From the NCBI RefSeq assembly GCF_026262505.1, contig NW_026529249.1, positions 1-64,000 of the forward strand: a stretch of 64,000 nucleotides of DNA. The letters run 5' to 3'. Made by a program: the position numbers and the translations under genes. Origin of the DNA: Trichomonas vaginalis G3 (taxonomy: Eukaryota; Parabasalia; Trichomonadida; Trichomonadidae). Under the pieces are notes generated by a model that was not told where the DNA came from, did not search any database, and was given only the letters and a program-made list of their open reading frames with translations. Shown in pieces: positions 1 through 9,951 of this stretch. How positions within the stretch are numbered: position 1 is the first letter of the stretch; every line of letters starts with the position of its first letter.

Positions 1-761
1 TGTAGATTTGTAATGAGATGTATTATTGAGAGAACTTAAGAAACTACCGAATGGTCTAACAATTTGTAGATTTGTTCGGTGGAAGTTTCTATATCCCATT
101 TGTGCCATACAATATTCTGACTCAAAGATTATATGCAATGACTTCGACAACTATATGGACCGTCTCAAACATATTCCAGACACAAACAATATATTGAAAG
201 AGTTAAAAGAAAAGATACCTATAGGTAAGATGGAACGTATACCATTAGATAACAAAAATATTGTGAGAGAGGTTTTGAAAAAAGCAGAATATATAGACTG
301 GAATAGTATATCTGCTAGACTATTATATAGTGGTGCTATAAGAGTTCATGACATTGAAACACTTATGTCAAAAGTTTTATATCTTAACTATACAAATGTT
401 TTCAAAGAGAACATAGAAAAATATATTGAGGGTATAGAGTTTGTGAGATGTCGTTGGACAGAGTTGTATGAAAAATATAAAGACAAGGAAAATGTTTTCT
501 TTATAGTGGACCCGCCGTTCTATAACACATGGGATTTTTCAATACCAAGTAGACTGGACTTTGAGAGACTCTTTAGAAACTTTAGACGTTATACATAACC
601 ATCCATGCTTTTACTTTACATCCGATAAAAGTGGTTTGGAAACCGTTATGAGATGGTTAGAGGACATACATGACTATGAGTTTATATATGACAAGATAGA
701 ATATGAGAGAGGTCCTATAAACCGGAGAAAGTGTCACAAAAAAAAATTTTTTTAGTAAGTA
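1..761 (+). pseudogene. adenine-N6 DNA methyltransferase (copy A, broken)
   Basis: Part of Maverick A. The encoded sequence matches the whole copy at 31761-32579, including the DPPF catalytic motif of D12-class adenine methyltransferases. The family methylates adenine N6 in DNA. Its start lies at or beyond the window edge. This copy reads as broken. It is followed immediately by the small membrane-protein gene, as in copy B. Confidence 0.85.
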
Positions 762-762
762 A

Positions 763-896
763 ATGTGGTTTGAAATCGGATTGTTAGTTTTAGGTTTTTT
801 CCATTGTGTCATTTATTTATTTGACGTGGCAGAAAAGTACAGAGATATGAAGATGAACCAATGCCTGCAAATGTTCAGTATATGTACTCGTAAGAG
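763..896 (+). pseudogene. small single-TM protein (copy A, broken)
   Basis: Counterpart of the 43-aa gene at 32564-32695. The start MWFEIGLLVLGFFHCVIY is a hydrophobic stretch long enough to span a membrane. It follows the methyltransferase directly, as in copy B, so the pair looks like one transcriptional unit. Function unknown; broken here. Confidence 0.5.
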
Positions 897-916
897 ATAT
901 TTTTATCTAATATTAA

Positions 917-1280
917 ATGGACGCACAGAACTTAGCGAATGCACAGCAACCTGGACAACCAAACCCAGAGAATATTCCAAATGAAGTTAGAATACAAACT
1001 GCAATGGCAAACTATGGTCAAGTGCCAACAGATGTACAAATGCAAACTGCCATGTCAAATGACGCTGCGTTAGGTTTGCCACCATGGTATGCAAATATGA
1101 GATGGAAAGAGTTTTATACAAACCCTGAAGTGGGATATAAACAACTTTATGCAGATGACGGCGAACACAGGAGTTGACCCAGAATATGTTTTCTACCAGA
1201 GGAGAAACAGAATGTATGAGCTCCAGTTAAAGAATGCTATGGAAACTCAACAGGAAACGTAAGAGACTAGGCGGACATTA
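917..1280 (+). pseudogene. Q/N-rich small Maverick protein (copy A, broken)
   Basis: Counterpart of the 120-aa gene at 32719-33081. The beginning MDAQNLANAQQPGQPNPEN is identical in the two copies. The N-terminal half is rich in Gln, Asn and Pro, and a Trp-containing segment (PPWYANMRWKEF) follows. No family recognised. The reading frame is broken in this copy. Confidence 0.6.
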
Positions 1281-1299
1281 GATTTTTACATATAGTAAA

Positions 1300-1535
1300 A
1301 TGGGTTTCTTCAGTAGTATTGGAAACTTCTTCAGAAGAGTTTGGAAGAGGTATATGGAATGGAATAAATCTGTCGGAAAAGAAGGAATTTGGAACGGTGT
1401 CAAAAATATTGGATAAAGAGTAGTCAGTTTGTTGGTATTATACCTAAAGACCCTGAACCAGAAGAACAAGCTCCTGTTATACAACAGCCTGAACGCACCA
1501 CAGTCTAGTTGGCAACCAAACCGGTATATTAAAAA
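1300..1535 (+). pseudogene. Gly-rich amphipathic small protein (copy A, broken)
   Basis: Counterpart of the 80-aa gene at 33100-33342. It starts MGFFSSIGNFF in copy B, and this copy is recognisably the same gene but broken. The repeated GIWNG pattern suggests amphipathic helices. Role unknown; a membrane-active minor virion protein is a guess from composition only. Confidence 0.5.
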
Positions 1536-1539
1536 TTAT

Positions 1540-2374
1540 ATTTTTACCGTTCGATAGTAGTTGTATATGAAACTAAGTTCTAAGTAAAACGCATGGTATA
1601 ATGGAATTATTCTTTTTCTTCCATCTGTAGTAAACTACTTGAAAGTCTGAATACTTCCACTTGGTGGTTCGTATAACTTTGGTAGGTTTTTCGTAAAAGT
1701 CATTCATCAGACATAAGAAAGAGCGCACCAGAAAATGAAGCATGAACAATAATAGCATCTTGGTCGAAAATATTTTCATATGTTCATTAGGTTTTCGACT
1801 TCATAATAGTCCGGGTGTACTGGATATGCTGCAGGCTGATTTAACATCCTCTAAATCTATACCATGCCAAGTTGTTATATTTTGTGAAATATAAACGTTT
1901 TCTCCAAGGTCTTCTATTTTTGATTTTAACAGTTGCATTTTTTCCTGTCATAAATAATATCGAGATGGTATTCTCCTTCGTCAATGTTATACTGGTTTGC
2001 ATATTCGATATAGATATCGTTTATTTTTTTCTTGAAAAGCTTGAAGAGTTGTTTCTAAGTTTACAAGCAAACTAACTTGTAAAAGTTTTCCCTGTTCAAA
2101 TTTCTCATACATACGTTTTTTCTTTGTTATAGTATCGAACTTCAAAACCGACCGTAAATGGGAAACCATGTATGGCTTCTGAAATGAACTTCATTCTACG
2201 AAAGCCATATAGCTTTTGTGACAGATGGGTCTCTTAGCCATCTTAATGGGTAGTCAAAACGATAGCCTTCATGCTTTACGGTCTCTGTCTCAAACTTTTG
2301 ACCGACATTAGTAAAAAGTTCATCTAATGGTTTAGTTGTAGCAACTCTTGAATTTTCTTTTTTATTGAAAGCAT
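1540..2374 (-). pseudogene. capsid-like paralog 1 (copy A, broken)
   Basis: Minus-strand counterpart of 33345-34193. Its start codon lies 18 bp from the start of the divergent fibre gene. It is related in sequence to the plus-strand gene at 6356-7221: both end in a shared SDFQVWFTT ... IIPLY ... LELSFIYNY block. A beta-rich virion protein is plausible but not proven. Broken. Confidence 0.6.
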
Positions 2375-2392
2375 ATTTTATCTAGAATAAAA
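2375..2392. promoter_or_regulatory. 18-bp bidirectional promoter
   Basis: Only 18 bp (ATTTTATCTAGAATAAAA) separate the start codons of the minus-strand capsid-like paralog and the plus-strand fibre gene. The stretch is nearly its own reverse complement. An 18-bp gap with similar sequence recurs at 17510-17527, 34194-34211 and 50039-50056. It must hold the core promoter or 5' end for both genes unless promoters lie inside coding sequence. Confidence 0.5.
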
Positions 2393-3778
2393 ATGTCGAA
2401 AGATATTGCTTCCATGAGAGAAATACAACACAACCGACAACTCATTATGCAAGCTCTAAATAAGAACACAACAAACTTTTCAAACTATTCTAAGATATCT
2501 GAGTCATTGAAAGAAGGAAACTTAAAACTGACATTAAACCCAATGACAGATGAGTTTCTGTTTCAAGACAATAAGAACCATGCTGTCTGTATAAATCCAA
2601 CAAAAGGAACTTTAAACGAGAAACCTATAAATGAACTTCTTTTGAAGGCAGATGTTGACAACAAAGCTGACAAAGAATATGTAGACGATGCAATAGCAAA
2701 AGAAGAAGAAAGAGCTAACAATGCTTATGCAACAAAAGAACATACTCATCCTGAACTAGCAGACAAAACATATGTTGACAATAAAATGTCAAGTGAAGTG
2801 ACAAGAGCTGAAAACGAATATTCTAAAAAGACTCATATACATTCTATATCTGAAATAACAGACTTAAACGTTAGCCTTGAAAATAAGGTAGATAAGGGAC
2901 TTATGGCTAGTGTGTTAGTGAAGAAGGCGGATAAGGAATATGTGGATGAAAAAGATAAAGAAATTATAGAAAGGGCTGAATGGTATCATGAATGGACATC
3001 GAAGATTTTAAAAACTAAAGCTGATACAGGATGGGTTTCAGGATGTTTAGACCTTAAAGCAGATAAAACTTATGTTAACGATGAGTTAGAGAAGAAAGCA
3101 AATAAGACTCATACACATACAAGTTTTACAACTTTTACAGCAGACGACATAATATTGAACTTTGACCTTGGTTCAAGTGCACCTTTAGAGAATCCGAGTA
3201 CAAGCGTAAAAGATACTCTTAACAATTTAGATAAGAGTTGCAGGAATATCGAAGATCATGCCAGAAACTTTGAAGCATATGAACTACCAACAATGTTAGA
3301 TAAGAAAGCAGACAAAACAGAGCTTCAAACATTAAAGACAGAAATACTTCAAACATTATATCCTATAGGCTCTATTTATACGTCAATGAACTCTACCAGA
3401 CCAGAAGTAGTACTTGGTTTTGGAACTTGGACTCAAATAGTCGACAGGTTTTTGTATTGTGCAAACTCTTCAAAGGAAACAGGTGGAAGTAAAACGATTT
3501 CAGGTGAAAATTTACCTGCACACAGTCACTACATAGATTTAAGTACATCTCAAGCAGGTTGGCATAAGCATAAATTTTGGGATTGGTCAGCAATGACAAA
3601 AGGTAAAGGATATGATGTTAAAGACAACGTTCAGTTTGCTATAAATGGTTACTGGAGTGACACTCAGGGAGATGGAAACCATACACATCGCGTTACAGGA
3701 TATACACATACAACGGGACAAAGTAAAGACTACATGCCACCTTACATGACAGTTTACGCATGGTATAGAAATGCTTAG
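2393..3778 (+). CDS. phage-collar-like fibre protein, 461 aa (copy A)
   Basis: Reads as whole. The middle is built of repeated short units of the type ADKEYVD/ADKTYV and EKKADK, as in trimeric phage fibres and coiled-coil stalks. The C-terminal third (about residue 330 on) carries LYPIGSIYTS, a GFGTWTQI segment and HSH/HTH motifs, resembling phage tail-collar or short-fibre receptor-binding domains. Likely role is a virion surface fibre. It is divergent from the minus-strand capsid-like paralog with an 18-bp gap and convergent with integrase, whose 3' end overlaps its stop region. The copy at 34212-35597 has the same length. Confidence 0.8.
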   Translation: MSKDIASMREIQHNRQLIMQALNKNTTNFSNYSKISESLKEGNLKLTLNPMTDEFLFQDNKNHAVCINPTKGTLNEKPINELLLKADVDNKADKEYVDDAIAKEEERANNAYATKEHTHPELADKTYVDNKMSSEVTRAENEYSKKTHIHSISEITDLNVSLENKVDKGLMASVLVKKADKEYVDEKDKEIIERAEWYHEWTSKILKTKADTGWVSGCLDLKADKTYVNDELEKKANKTHTHTSFTTFTADDIILNFDLGSSAPLENPSTSVKDTLNNLDKSCRNIEDHARNFEAYELPTMLDKKADKTELQTLKTEILQTLYPIGSIYTSMNSTRPEVVLGFGTWTQIVDRFLYCANSSKETGGSKTISGENLPAHSHYIDLSTSQAGWHKHKFWDWSAMTKGKGYDVKDNVQFAINGYWSDTQGDGNHTHRVTGYTHTTGQSKDYMPPYMTVYAWYRNA

Positions 3779-4737
3779 TCGTCATTTTCAACTTCTTTAG
3801 CATATTCGTCAGGAGTTGTCTTATATTTGTTAGGAACTGTCTTTGAAAGTATACCACCTTGAACTTTGACAAGTTTGAAACGAGGTCTGACAATAGTAGT
3901 TTTTATCTTCTGCTTGCAGTGTGTACATTTTTGCCATGTTTGCCTAAAACTTCATAATATTCTCTTGTATACTTTCTTCTATTTTTACGAACACGAATGT
4001 GAGTACCTGTCGGGTTCCCATTGTTGTCATAGTCAATAGTATTTTCATATGGGTCGCGTTTAGGTATTTCTATTTTTACTTTGTCACCTTTCTGAAGTTT
4101 GAAGCCCGGCATTCTTTCTTGTTTGTCTCTTTTGACTAAATTATTAAATATATAGTCTTTCTCTAAGTCAGGGTTGTTTTTCATTTCTTCGGGGAGTGGT
4201 TTCCCAAACCTTTTTGTTTACGGTTATTGTAAATATTTAAAACTGTGTCTCATCTTTGCCATGGAGAAGTGTCTATACTTGTCGTCATATGACATTTCAT
4301 TTGCTTCACCACCTTGTGGTTGGTTTAAGTCTCTTAACATTTTTATACAACCGTCAATGACACCAAGAGCAGAATGGTTTTGGTCGACAATGAAATATTG
4401 GTTTACATTTTTTGAACGCAGATAGTTTTAATATCATCTGATTTGAAAGAACTTTCACAGTCAGATGTCAGTTTTGTTGGATGGTATTTGTCAACGAATA
4501 TTGTCAAAGCAGTTTTCACATCTAAAATATTTTTGGACCATAATGGTATGGCTTCACAGTATCTTGTGTTTTGACCGACAAATATTAGCCAGTATGGTGG
4601 TCCATCTGTTCTAACTCTCGGAATGTTTTCCAAGATATCCATAAACCAAGCATTTGGTGTTTGAACTAAAGATTTTTATCATGAGTGCTTTCTTTGTCGC
4701 TTTAGAAACATAGGGGTCCTTGTTTGGATTCGTCATT
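3777..4737 (-). pseudogene. rve-type integrase (copy A, broken)
   Basis: Minus-strand counterpart of the whole integrase at 35594-36553. The catalytic-core segments around WFMDILENIP and TSDCESSFKSD and the basic C-terminal region (KLQKGDKVKIEIPKR) are recognisable. The family inserts element DNA into host DNA, leaving short target duplications. Broken in this copy. Confidence 0.85.
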
Positions 4738-4753
4738 TTTTATCCTATAAGAA

Positions 4754-5152
4754 ATGGGTTTATTTGGGCATTAGCAGGAGTTGCATCCAGATTTTTACCC
4801 GCAGTGGGAACAATAGCCAGAGGTGCATTTGGAATTGGAAGGAAGATTTTGAGTACATTAGGTATACTGAAAGAGAAAGCACAACCTATTATACAAACTG
4901 TACAGAAAGGTTGGGATGTAGCACGAGATGCAACAAATCTTATTCCAAATCCTGAAACAAGAGGAAAAGTTCAAGGATGGATGGACAATGTAGGAAGACA
5001 AGCAGGAAACTATTATAACAAAGCAAATGACTACTATAACCAAGCAGGACTATATGGACCAAGGTGAAAGATTCTTTAACAGAGGATATAACCATGCACA
5101 ACAGTGGGTAAACAATAACCAACCGCAACCACCTCAAACTTGGGGAATGTAA
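4754..5152 (+). pseudogene. amphipathic small virion-like protein (copy A, broken)
   Basis: Counterpart of the 133-aa gene at 36571-36972. It has a hydrophobic Gly/Ala N-terminus (ALAGVASRFLPAVGTIARGA) followed by a Tyr/Asn-rich helical tail. Composition recalls membrane-lytic minor capsid proteins, but there is no sequence proof. It sits head to head with integrase. Broken. Confidence 0.55.
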
Positions 5153-5171
5153 AGTTTTTTATTGAGATGAA

Positions 5172-5336
5172 ATGAACAATACAGCATTGAGACAAATGGG
5201 TTCAAGATGGATTTGTCGGCTTCCAGCAGTTACACCACGTGTTTGTCAAGTTCTTCCTATACCTCAGGAAGTTTTAGACCGACTTAAAAAACCTAAACAC
5301 CAGTTGAAAACAAACCAAACTAAATTTTTTTACTGA
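5172..5336 (+). CDS. small conserved Maverick protein, 54 aa
   Basis: Short reading frame starting MNNTALRQMGSRWICRLP, conserved in copy B (36992-37117), where the reading ends sooner. It is preceded by the leader ACTGAGATGAA (ATTGAGATGAA here), which also precedes the next gene. Conservation of start and leader supports a gene. Function unknown; true C-terminus uncertain. Confidence 0.45.
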   Translation: MNNTALRQMGSRWICRLPAVTPRVCQVLPIPQEVLDRLKKPKHQLKTNQTKFFY

Positions 5337-5342
5337 GATGAA

Positions 5343-5926
5343 ATGACCGAAGAAGTTGAAACGGTAGATTTGACACCACAAACAAAAAGTTCAGAACCAT
5401 TGTCAAAACCTGTCAAAGAACTTACAGATGAAGAGAAAAATTCAATAATAGAAAGTGCCAGGTCTGGAAATACAAACCCTAACTACAAAGTCACTTTTCA
5501 TAAAAATGGAACGGCTAGTATCTCAAAAAAGAAACAGACTCTCACAAATAAATATTGAAGTCTGAAGGAGCTTTCGAGACAACAGATGGAAAAGTTTACT
5601 TCACTGACCAACAGTTCATTATAGAACATCTCATTGACTTAGAGTCGAAATATTCTAAACTTTACAACAAACACAAAAAGTTGAAAGGAAAACAAAAACA
5701 AATGGCATATGATATTTATGAAGATGTTGACGACACAACTGTTCCTGCAAGTGAAGTAAAGTCAGAGGAACCGAAAAGTGACGAAAAACCGATAGAAGAA
5801 GAAAAACCAAAAACTGAAGATAAACCAAAACCAAAGTTTAGTTTCCAAACTAAACCAAGTCAACCTTCATTAGCTGGTATGGGTTGGCGTCAAAGACTTA
5901 TGGCAGCAGGCGGTTATGTAAAGTAA
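5343..5926 (+). pseudogene. acidic/Lys-rich coiled-coil protein (copy A, broken)
   Basis: Counterpart of the 194-aa gene at 37165-37749. It has a DFxxQ-like segment (YFTDQQFIIEHLIDLESKY), a helical Lys-rich stretch, a Pro/Glu/Lys linker and a conserved end WRQRLMAAGGYVK. No family recognised. Part of this gene recurs at the far right of the window in element C. Broken here. Confidence 0.6.
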
Positions 5927-5957
5927 AGAAAAAAAATATTTTTTTATTTTTATAAAA

Positions 5958-6203
5958 ATGCCCCCATATAGAATGGATAGAAAGTCTGCTAGAATAAAAG
6001 CAGAGTTACAAAGATATGGTTGGAGAGTTTCGAAGAATTTTAAATATAGGAAGGGAAGACCCATAAAAGTCTATGACAAATTGTCTGGTCTTCGCTACGA
6101 AATGGATTTGGAAACAGCACGTGCCAATTATCCAAACAGACTAGAGAGGTTAGAAGAAGAACGTCTTATGGACATGCCTTTCGATGTGTTAAACATTGCA
6201 TGA
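5958..6203 (+). CDS. basic small protein, 81 aa
   Basis: Starts MPPYRMDRKSARIKAELQ; rich in Arg, Lys and Tyr, with a C-terminal acidic helix (RLERLEEERLMDM). Preceded by an AT-only leader like its neighbours. Seen in copy A only within this window. The charge suggests nucleic-acid or capsid contact; no family recognised. Confidence 0.5.
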   Translation: MPPYRMDRKSARIKAELQRYGWRVSKNFKYRKGRPIKVYDKLSGLRYEMDLETARANYPNRLERLEEERLMDMPFDVLNIA

Positions 6204-6250
6204 AATAAAAATTTTTTTTAAAAAAAGTGACATTTTTTATTTTATTTGAA

Positions 6251-6355
6251 ATGTACGCTGAGTTTGTTGGAGAAGACCGTTGGGAAACTTGTTTGTTAGA
6301 TGAGAAATATGAAATGGCATACCATTTTAAAACAATATATTTTTACATATATTAA
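6251..6355 (+). CDS. tiny conserved ORF, 34 aa
   Basis: MYAEFVGEDHWETCLLDEK..., present with the same length in copy B (37780-37884). The following gene's ATG comes directly after its TAA stop in both copies, so this may be a leader peptide or upstream reading frame. The last codons overlap the TTTTTACATATATTAAATG motif that looks like the next gene's core promoter, so it may not be translated. Confidence 0.35.
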   Translation: MYAEFVGEDRWETCLLDEKYEMAYHFKTIYFYIY

Positions 6356-7221
6356 ATGCTTCAGGTTGAAAAACAAAGAACAAAAGTAGCAGATACAAAA
6401 CCATTAGACTATATCTTTACAAATGCTGGTAGGACTATTTCAGATGAAGAAATTTCATTCATCCCGAGCATACAGGTTTGACTATCCAATTCGTTGGCTT
6501 CAAAGTCCTTCAGATGCAAAGGCAATAGGATTTAGAAGAGTTTTGTTTTCAAATAGAACTAACGCATTTATGTTCGCAGTATATTTTCATGGGCAGTATA
6601 AAGGTTCTGATGGTCTAATAGACAAATTTGACGAAATGAGAATCTTTACAGTTCGTTCAGACGAAAGTCTTGAGAAAACTCTAAATGACTTTCAAACTCA
6701 AATGAACAAATATTATTGGGAATTTCAAGAAAAATACGACTCTTTTACTAAATGGAACATACTATCTGAAACTAGAATATGACAAGATGAACTCCACCGT
6801 TTCATTTCAAAAGATTGAAATTAACCCTCCAAGAGATACAGAGTTTTTATTTTGGAAAGTAGACAAACGTTCTTGGGCACAATTTCTTCGGTTACTAAAC
6901 CAGAACGAACCATTACCACCAGATGGTCCATTTAAATTTATACTTCCACCAGCAGATTTGACAGTTTATAGAAACGTGTTTGACCCTCAAAATGTTATGT
7001 GTCATGCAAGTTTCAGTTCAAGCAACAATAGTTTTCTATGTATTGGTAAGGACTTTTATGACTTTGCTTCTAAATTCTACGAACCACCTAGTAACAGTTT
7101 CTCTGACTTTCAAGTTTGGTTCACAACAAATGGTGTGCAACATATTATTCCATTGTACTATGACTTTTATCTCGAATTGTCTTTCATATATAACTACAGA
7201 AAAGTGCTGAAAAAGTATTGA
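6356..7221 (+). pseudogene. capsid-like paralog 2 (copy A, broken)
   Basis: Starts MLQVEKQRTKVADTKPLDY and contains YRFDYPIRWLQSPSDAKAI and the C-terminal SDFQVWFTTNG ... LELSFIYNY block. It is paralogous to the minus-strand gene at 1540-2374, so the element encodes two versions of one fold. It probably has a beta-rich C-terminus; a penton or spike role is inferred from context only. Broken in this copy. Confidence 0.6.
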
Positions 7222-8981
7222 AAAATAATGTTTATGTTAGCATGTTAGATCTAACACGTTTTCTAACCACTTTTCTAACATCGTAGAAAACTCAAGACTT
7301 CTTCGTACATGTTTTGTCAAGACTTCTTCGTACATGTTTTGTCAAGACTTCTTCGTACATGTTTTGTCAAGACTTCTTCGTACATGTTTTGTCAAACATG
7401 AACGTAAATGTTTTGTCATGATTTCATCGTACATGTTTTGTCATGACTTCTTCGTAAACTAAACGTAAATGTTTTGTGAAGAATATAGCAACCGCCGGAA
7501 TTCAGACGGTTGCTTTTTATACAAAATTCATGCGGGAAATTCTTGAGTTTTGGTTGAAAGAATACGGTGGAGCCAAAAGTGGCTCGACCTCAAAACAAGC
7601 ATTTTATGAGCTTACAAAGGGTGTTATGAATGAATTCAGCAACATACATCCTGACCTCGTTCATTTTGTTGCTAAATTCAGTAAAAATAATGTTTAGGTG
7701 AAGAGGTGAGATCTCACCTGTTTTCTCACCTGTTTTCTCACCTCTTGAATTTGTCATGAATTTCCTTAAGATAGAAAAAATAAAGTTAGTTTTATTTTAT
7801 TTATTTTGTATGTTAGATATGATTTCAGGGATTTTTTTGACGAAGTGTTAATGTTCACTTCGTCAAAAAATAACAGTTATCTAATGAAAAAGTGTCATTT
7901 TTTTCATTTTTTTGTATGTTAGATATGATTTCAGGGATTTTTTTGACGAAGTGTTAATGTTCACTTCGTCAAAAAATAACAGTTATCTAATGAAAAAGTG
8001 TCATTTTTTTGTATTTTTTTGTATAAAAGATATGATTTCAGGGATTTTTTTGACGAAGTGTTAATGTTCACTTCGTCAAAAAATAACAGTTATCTAATGA
8101 AAAAGTGTCATTTTTTTTATTTTTTTGTATTTGACGAGAATGTCGGGTAGAAGGTTAGATCTCACCTGTTTTTTCACCTCTTTTTTCACCTCTTGAATTT
8201 GTCATGACTTCTTCGTAAATGTTTTGTCATGACTTCATCGTAAATGCTTTGTCAAACATGAGCGTAAATGCTTTGTCAAGACTTCTTCGTAAATGTTTTG
8301 TCAAAACTTCTTCGTAAATGTTTTGTCAAAACTTCATCGTAAATGTTTTGTCGAAACTTCTTCGTAAATGTTTTGTCAAAACTTCTTCATCGTAATGAGT
8401 GTAAAGGACCCAAAAATAATGTTTATGTTAGAATGTTAGATCTAACACTTTTTCTAACATGTTTTCTCACCTCATTGAATTTGTCAAGACTTCTTCGTAA
8501 ATGTTTTGTCATGACTTCATCGTAAATGTTTTGTCGAAACTTCTTCGTAAATTCTATGTCAAACATGAACGTAAATGTTTTGTCAAACATGAACGTAAAT
8601 GCTTTGTCAAGACTTCTTCGTATATGCTTTGTCAAACATGAACGTATATGCTTTGTCAAACATGAACGTATATGCTTTGTCAAACATGAACGTAAATGTT
8701 TTGTCAAGACTTCTTCGTAATGAGTGTAAAGGACCCAAAAATAAAGTTTATGTTAGAATGTTAGATCTAACACCTTTTCTAACACGTTTTCTAACATGGT
8801 CTAAAACTCTCGAAAATCATGAAATTTACACCAAAAATAAAGTTTATGTTAGAATGTTAGATCTAACCTCTTTTTTCACCTGTTTTTTCACCCTCTTGAA
8901 TTTTCATGAATTTTCCCGAAATAAAAAATAAAGTTAGTTTTATTTTTTTTATTTTTTTTATTTTGTATGTAAGAACAGAAA
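7222..8981. repeat. accessory spacer of copy A: several repeat classes
   Basis: No complete gene is supportable here. Contents in order: an AGATCT-centred site (7243-7256); ~25-bp repeats (7297-7470); a conserved-looking but startless reading frame (7530-7697, MREILEFWLKEYGG...); a GGTGAGATCTCACC site (7705-7718); three ~106-bp repeats with a GACGAAGTG hairpin (from 7808); a further AGATCT site (8153-8166); two more tracts of ~25-bp repeats (8200-8400, 8480-8730); AGATCT sites at 8434, 8759 and 8854. It ends in an AAATAAAGTTAGTTTTATTT promoter cassette before the 312-aa gene. Confidence 0.8.
7832..8083. repeat. three GACGAAGTG/CACTTCGTC hairpin cassettes
   Basis: A ~106-bp unit repeats three times. 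Each holds an inverted repeat, T7-GACGAAGTG, 8-bp loop, CACTTCGTC-A6, at 7832-7870, 7938-7976 and 8045-8083. Each unit begins GATATGATTTCAGGGA and ends AACAGTTATCTAATGAAAAAGTG. Copy B has at least five more, in different surroundings. The stem is perfect and the loop varies (TTAATGTT in A, TCAATGTT in B). Could be a terminator, a replication or recombination site, or a protein-binding site. Confidence 0.75.
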
Positions 8982-9920
8982 ATGTCAACAATCGGCACAA
9001 CAGCAATACAAACAACAACAGCACCAAACTCGTTAGTCATGAATCCTACGTCAATGTTGGTAGAGATGAAAAACTTCATTCCATCTTCATATACTTTCGA
9101 AACAAAAATCCAGAAGATAAAGCAAGAACTGTTAACAAGTAATTTAGACTGTACCGCACAGAATGAAGAAAATGAACAGTATCTTTATGAAATGGAGGAC
9201 ATTATTGACCATTTGCCTAAACTACCTGAAATTCAGCAACAAAAACTCACTATTCCTGAATTCGATGAAATAGAAGTGAAACCGACTGACTCAGTAGAAA
9301 TAAAGAAGTTCATACGAAAGGTAAACTATGAATTCCTTGGTTTTCATTGCAACCATAAGGTTATGGACAAAGATTGCGACATGGTATATAAGAACATCTC
9401 TGACATATATAAATCGGTTGAGTTTAAAACATACGACAACTTTGTTTCGTTAGTTGCAGAATGTGTTTGGGAAATAAGAGATGAAGATAGAAGAGGTAAA
9501 GTATGGAATAAACAGATAAAACCAGCAACTTTTGAGTTAAAGAAAACCATTGACGCTTTAGTTGTTTTAGCAGGTAAGGTTTCAGAATATAACGCAAAGT
9601 TGAACCCACAATGTTCTAAATGTAAAGCAGCAATGAGGAAATATAACTACTCCGTCAAAGAGATAGAACGTATGAGAAACGACTATGCAGACTTAAAGAA
9701 AGAAGCAGAGAAGCCGGTAGAAGATAAAATGAACATGTTAGAATTTCTAAACAAAAACTATCCAACTGCAGAAGATTTCCTTCTATCTGACGTCAAGAAG
9801 AAATATAAAGAAACCTTCGGCATTGTTAAAACATTCGATGTACTAAAAGAAGAAATAGAAGCTACGAAATTGTTTAGAGTCATGAACCATCGCAACATAT
9901 ACCATGTAAAACGCTTGTAA
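8982..9920 (+). CDS. 312-aa Maverick accessory protein (copy A)
   Basis: Whole reading frame starting MSTIGTTAIQTTTAPNSLVM. Two to three predicted domains: an N-terminal Thr-rich leader, a central helical region with several Cys (FLGFHCNHKVMDKDCDM) and a CSKC pair near residue 210 that could bind metal, and a Lys/Glu-rich C-terminus. No family recognised. Same length in copy B (40607-41545). Preceded by the repeated AAAGTTAGTTTTATT leader ending TGTATGTAAGAACAGAAA just before ATG. Fragments of its 3' end are duplicated downstream in both copies. Confidence 0.7.
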   Translation: MSTIGTTAIQTTTAPNSLVMNPTSMLVEMKNFIPSSYTFETKIQKIKQELLTSNLDCTAQNEENEQYLYEMEDIIDHLPKLPEIQQQKLTIPEFDEIEVKPTDSVEIKKFIRKVNYEFLGFHCNHKVMDKDCDMVYKNISDIYKSVEFKTYDNFVSLVAECVWEIRDEDRRGKVWNKQIKPATFELKKTIDALVVLAGKVSEYNAKLNPQCSKCKAAMRKYNYSVKEIERMRNDYADLKKEAEKPVEDKMNMLEFLNKNYPTAEDFLLSDVKKKYKETFGIVKTFDVLKEEIEATKLFRVMNHRNIYHVKRL

Positions 9921-9951
9921 ATAGTTATGTTAGAAAACAAGTGAGAAAACG

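Noticed and set aside
7476-7697. 73-codon frame beginning at GTG
   Set aside because: No ATG at the start and it begins inside repeat sequence; kept only as a possible remnant from 7530 (MREILEFWLKEYGG).
8423-8707. Minus-strand frame rich in TKHIRSCL repeats
   Set aside because: Translation of the ~25-bp repeats only; the unit's variants shift the frame between tracts.
8200-8730. CRISPR-like array
   Set aside because: Repeats alternate with no unique spacers; the variable middles come from a few recurring types, and there are no Cas genes. Eukaryotic element minisatellite instead.
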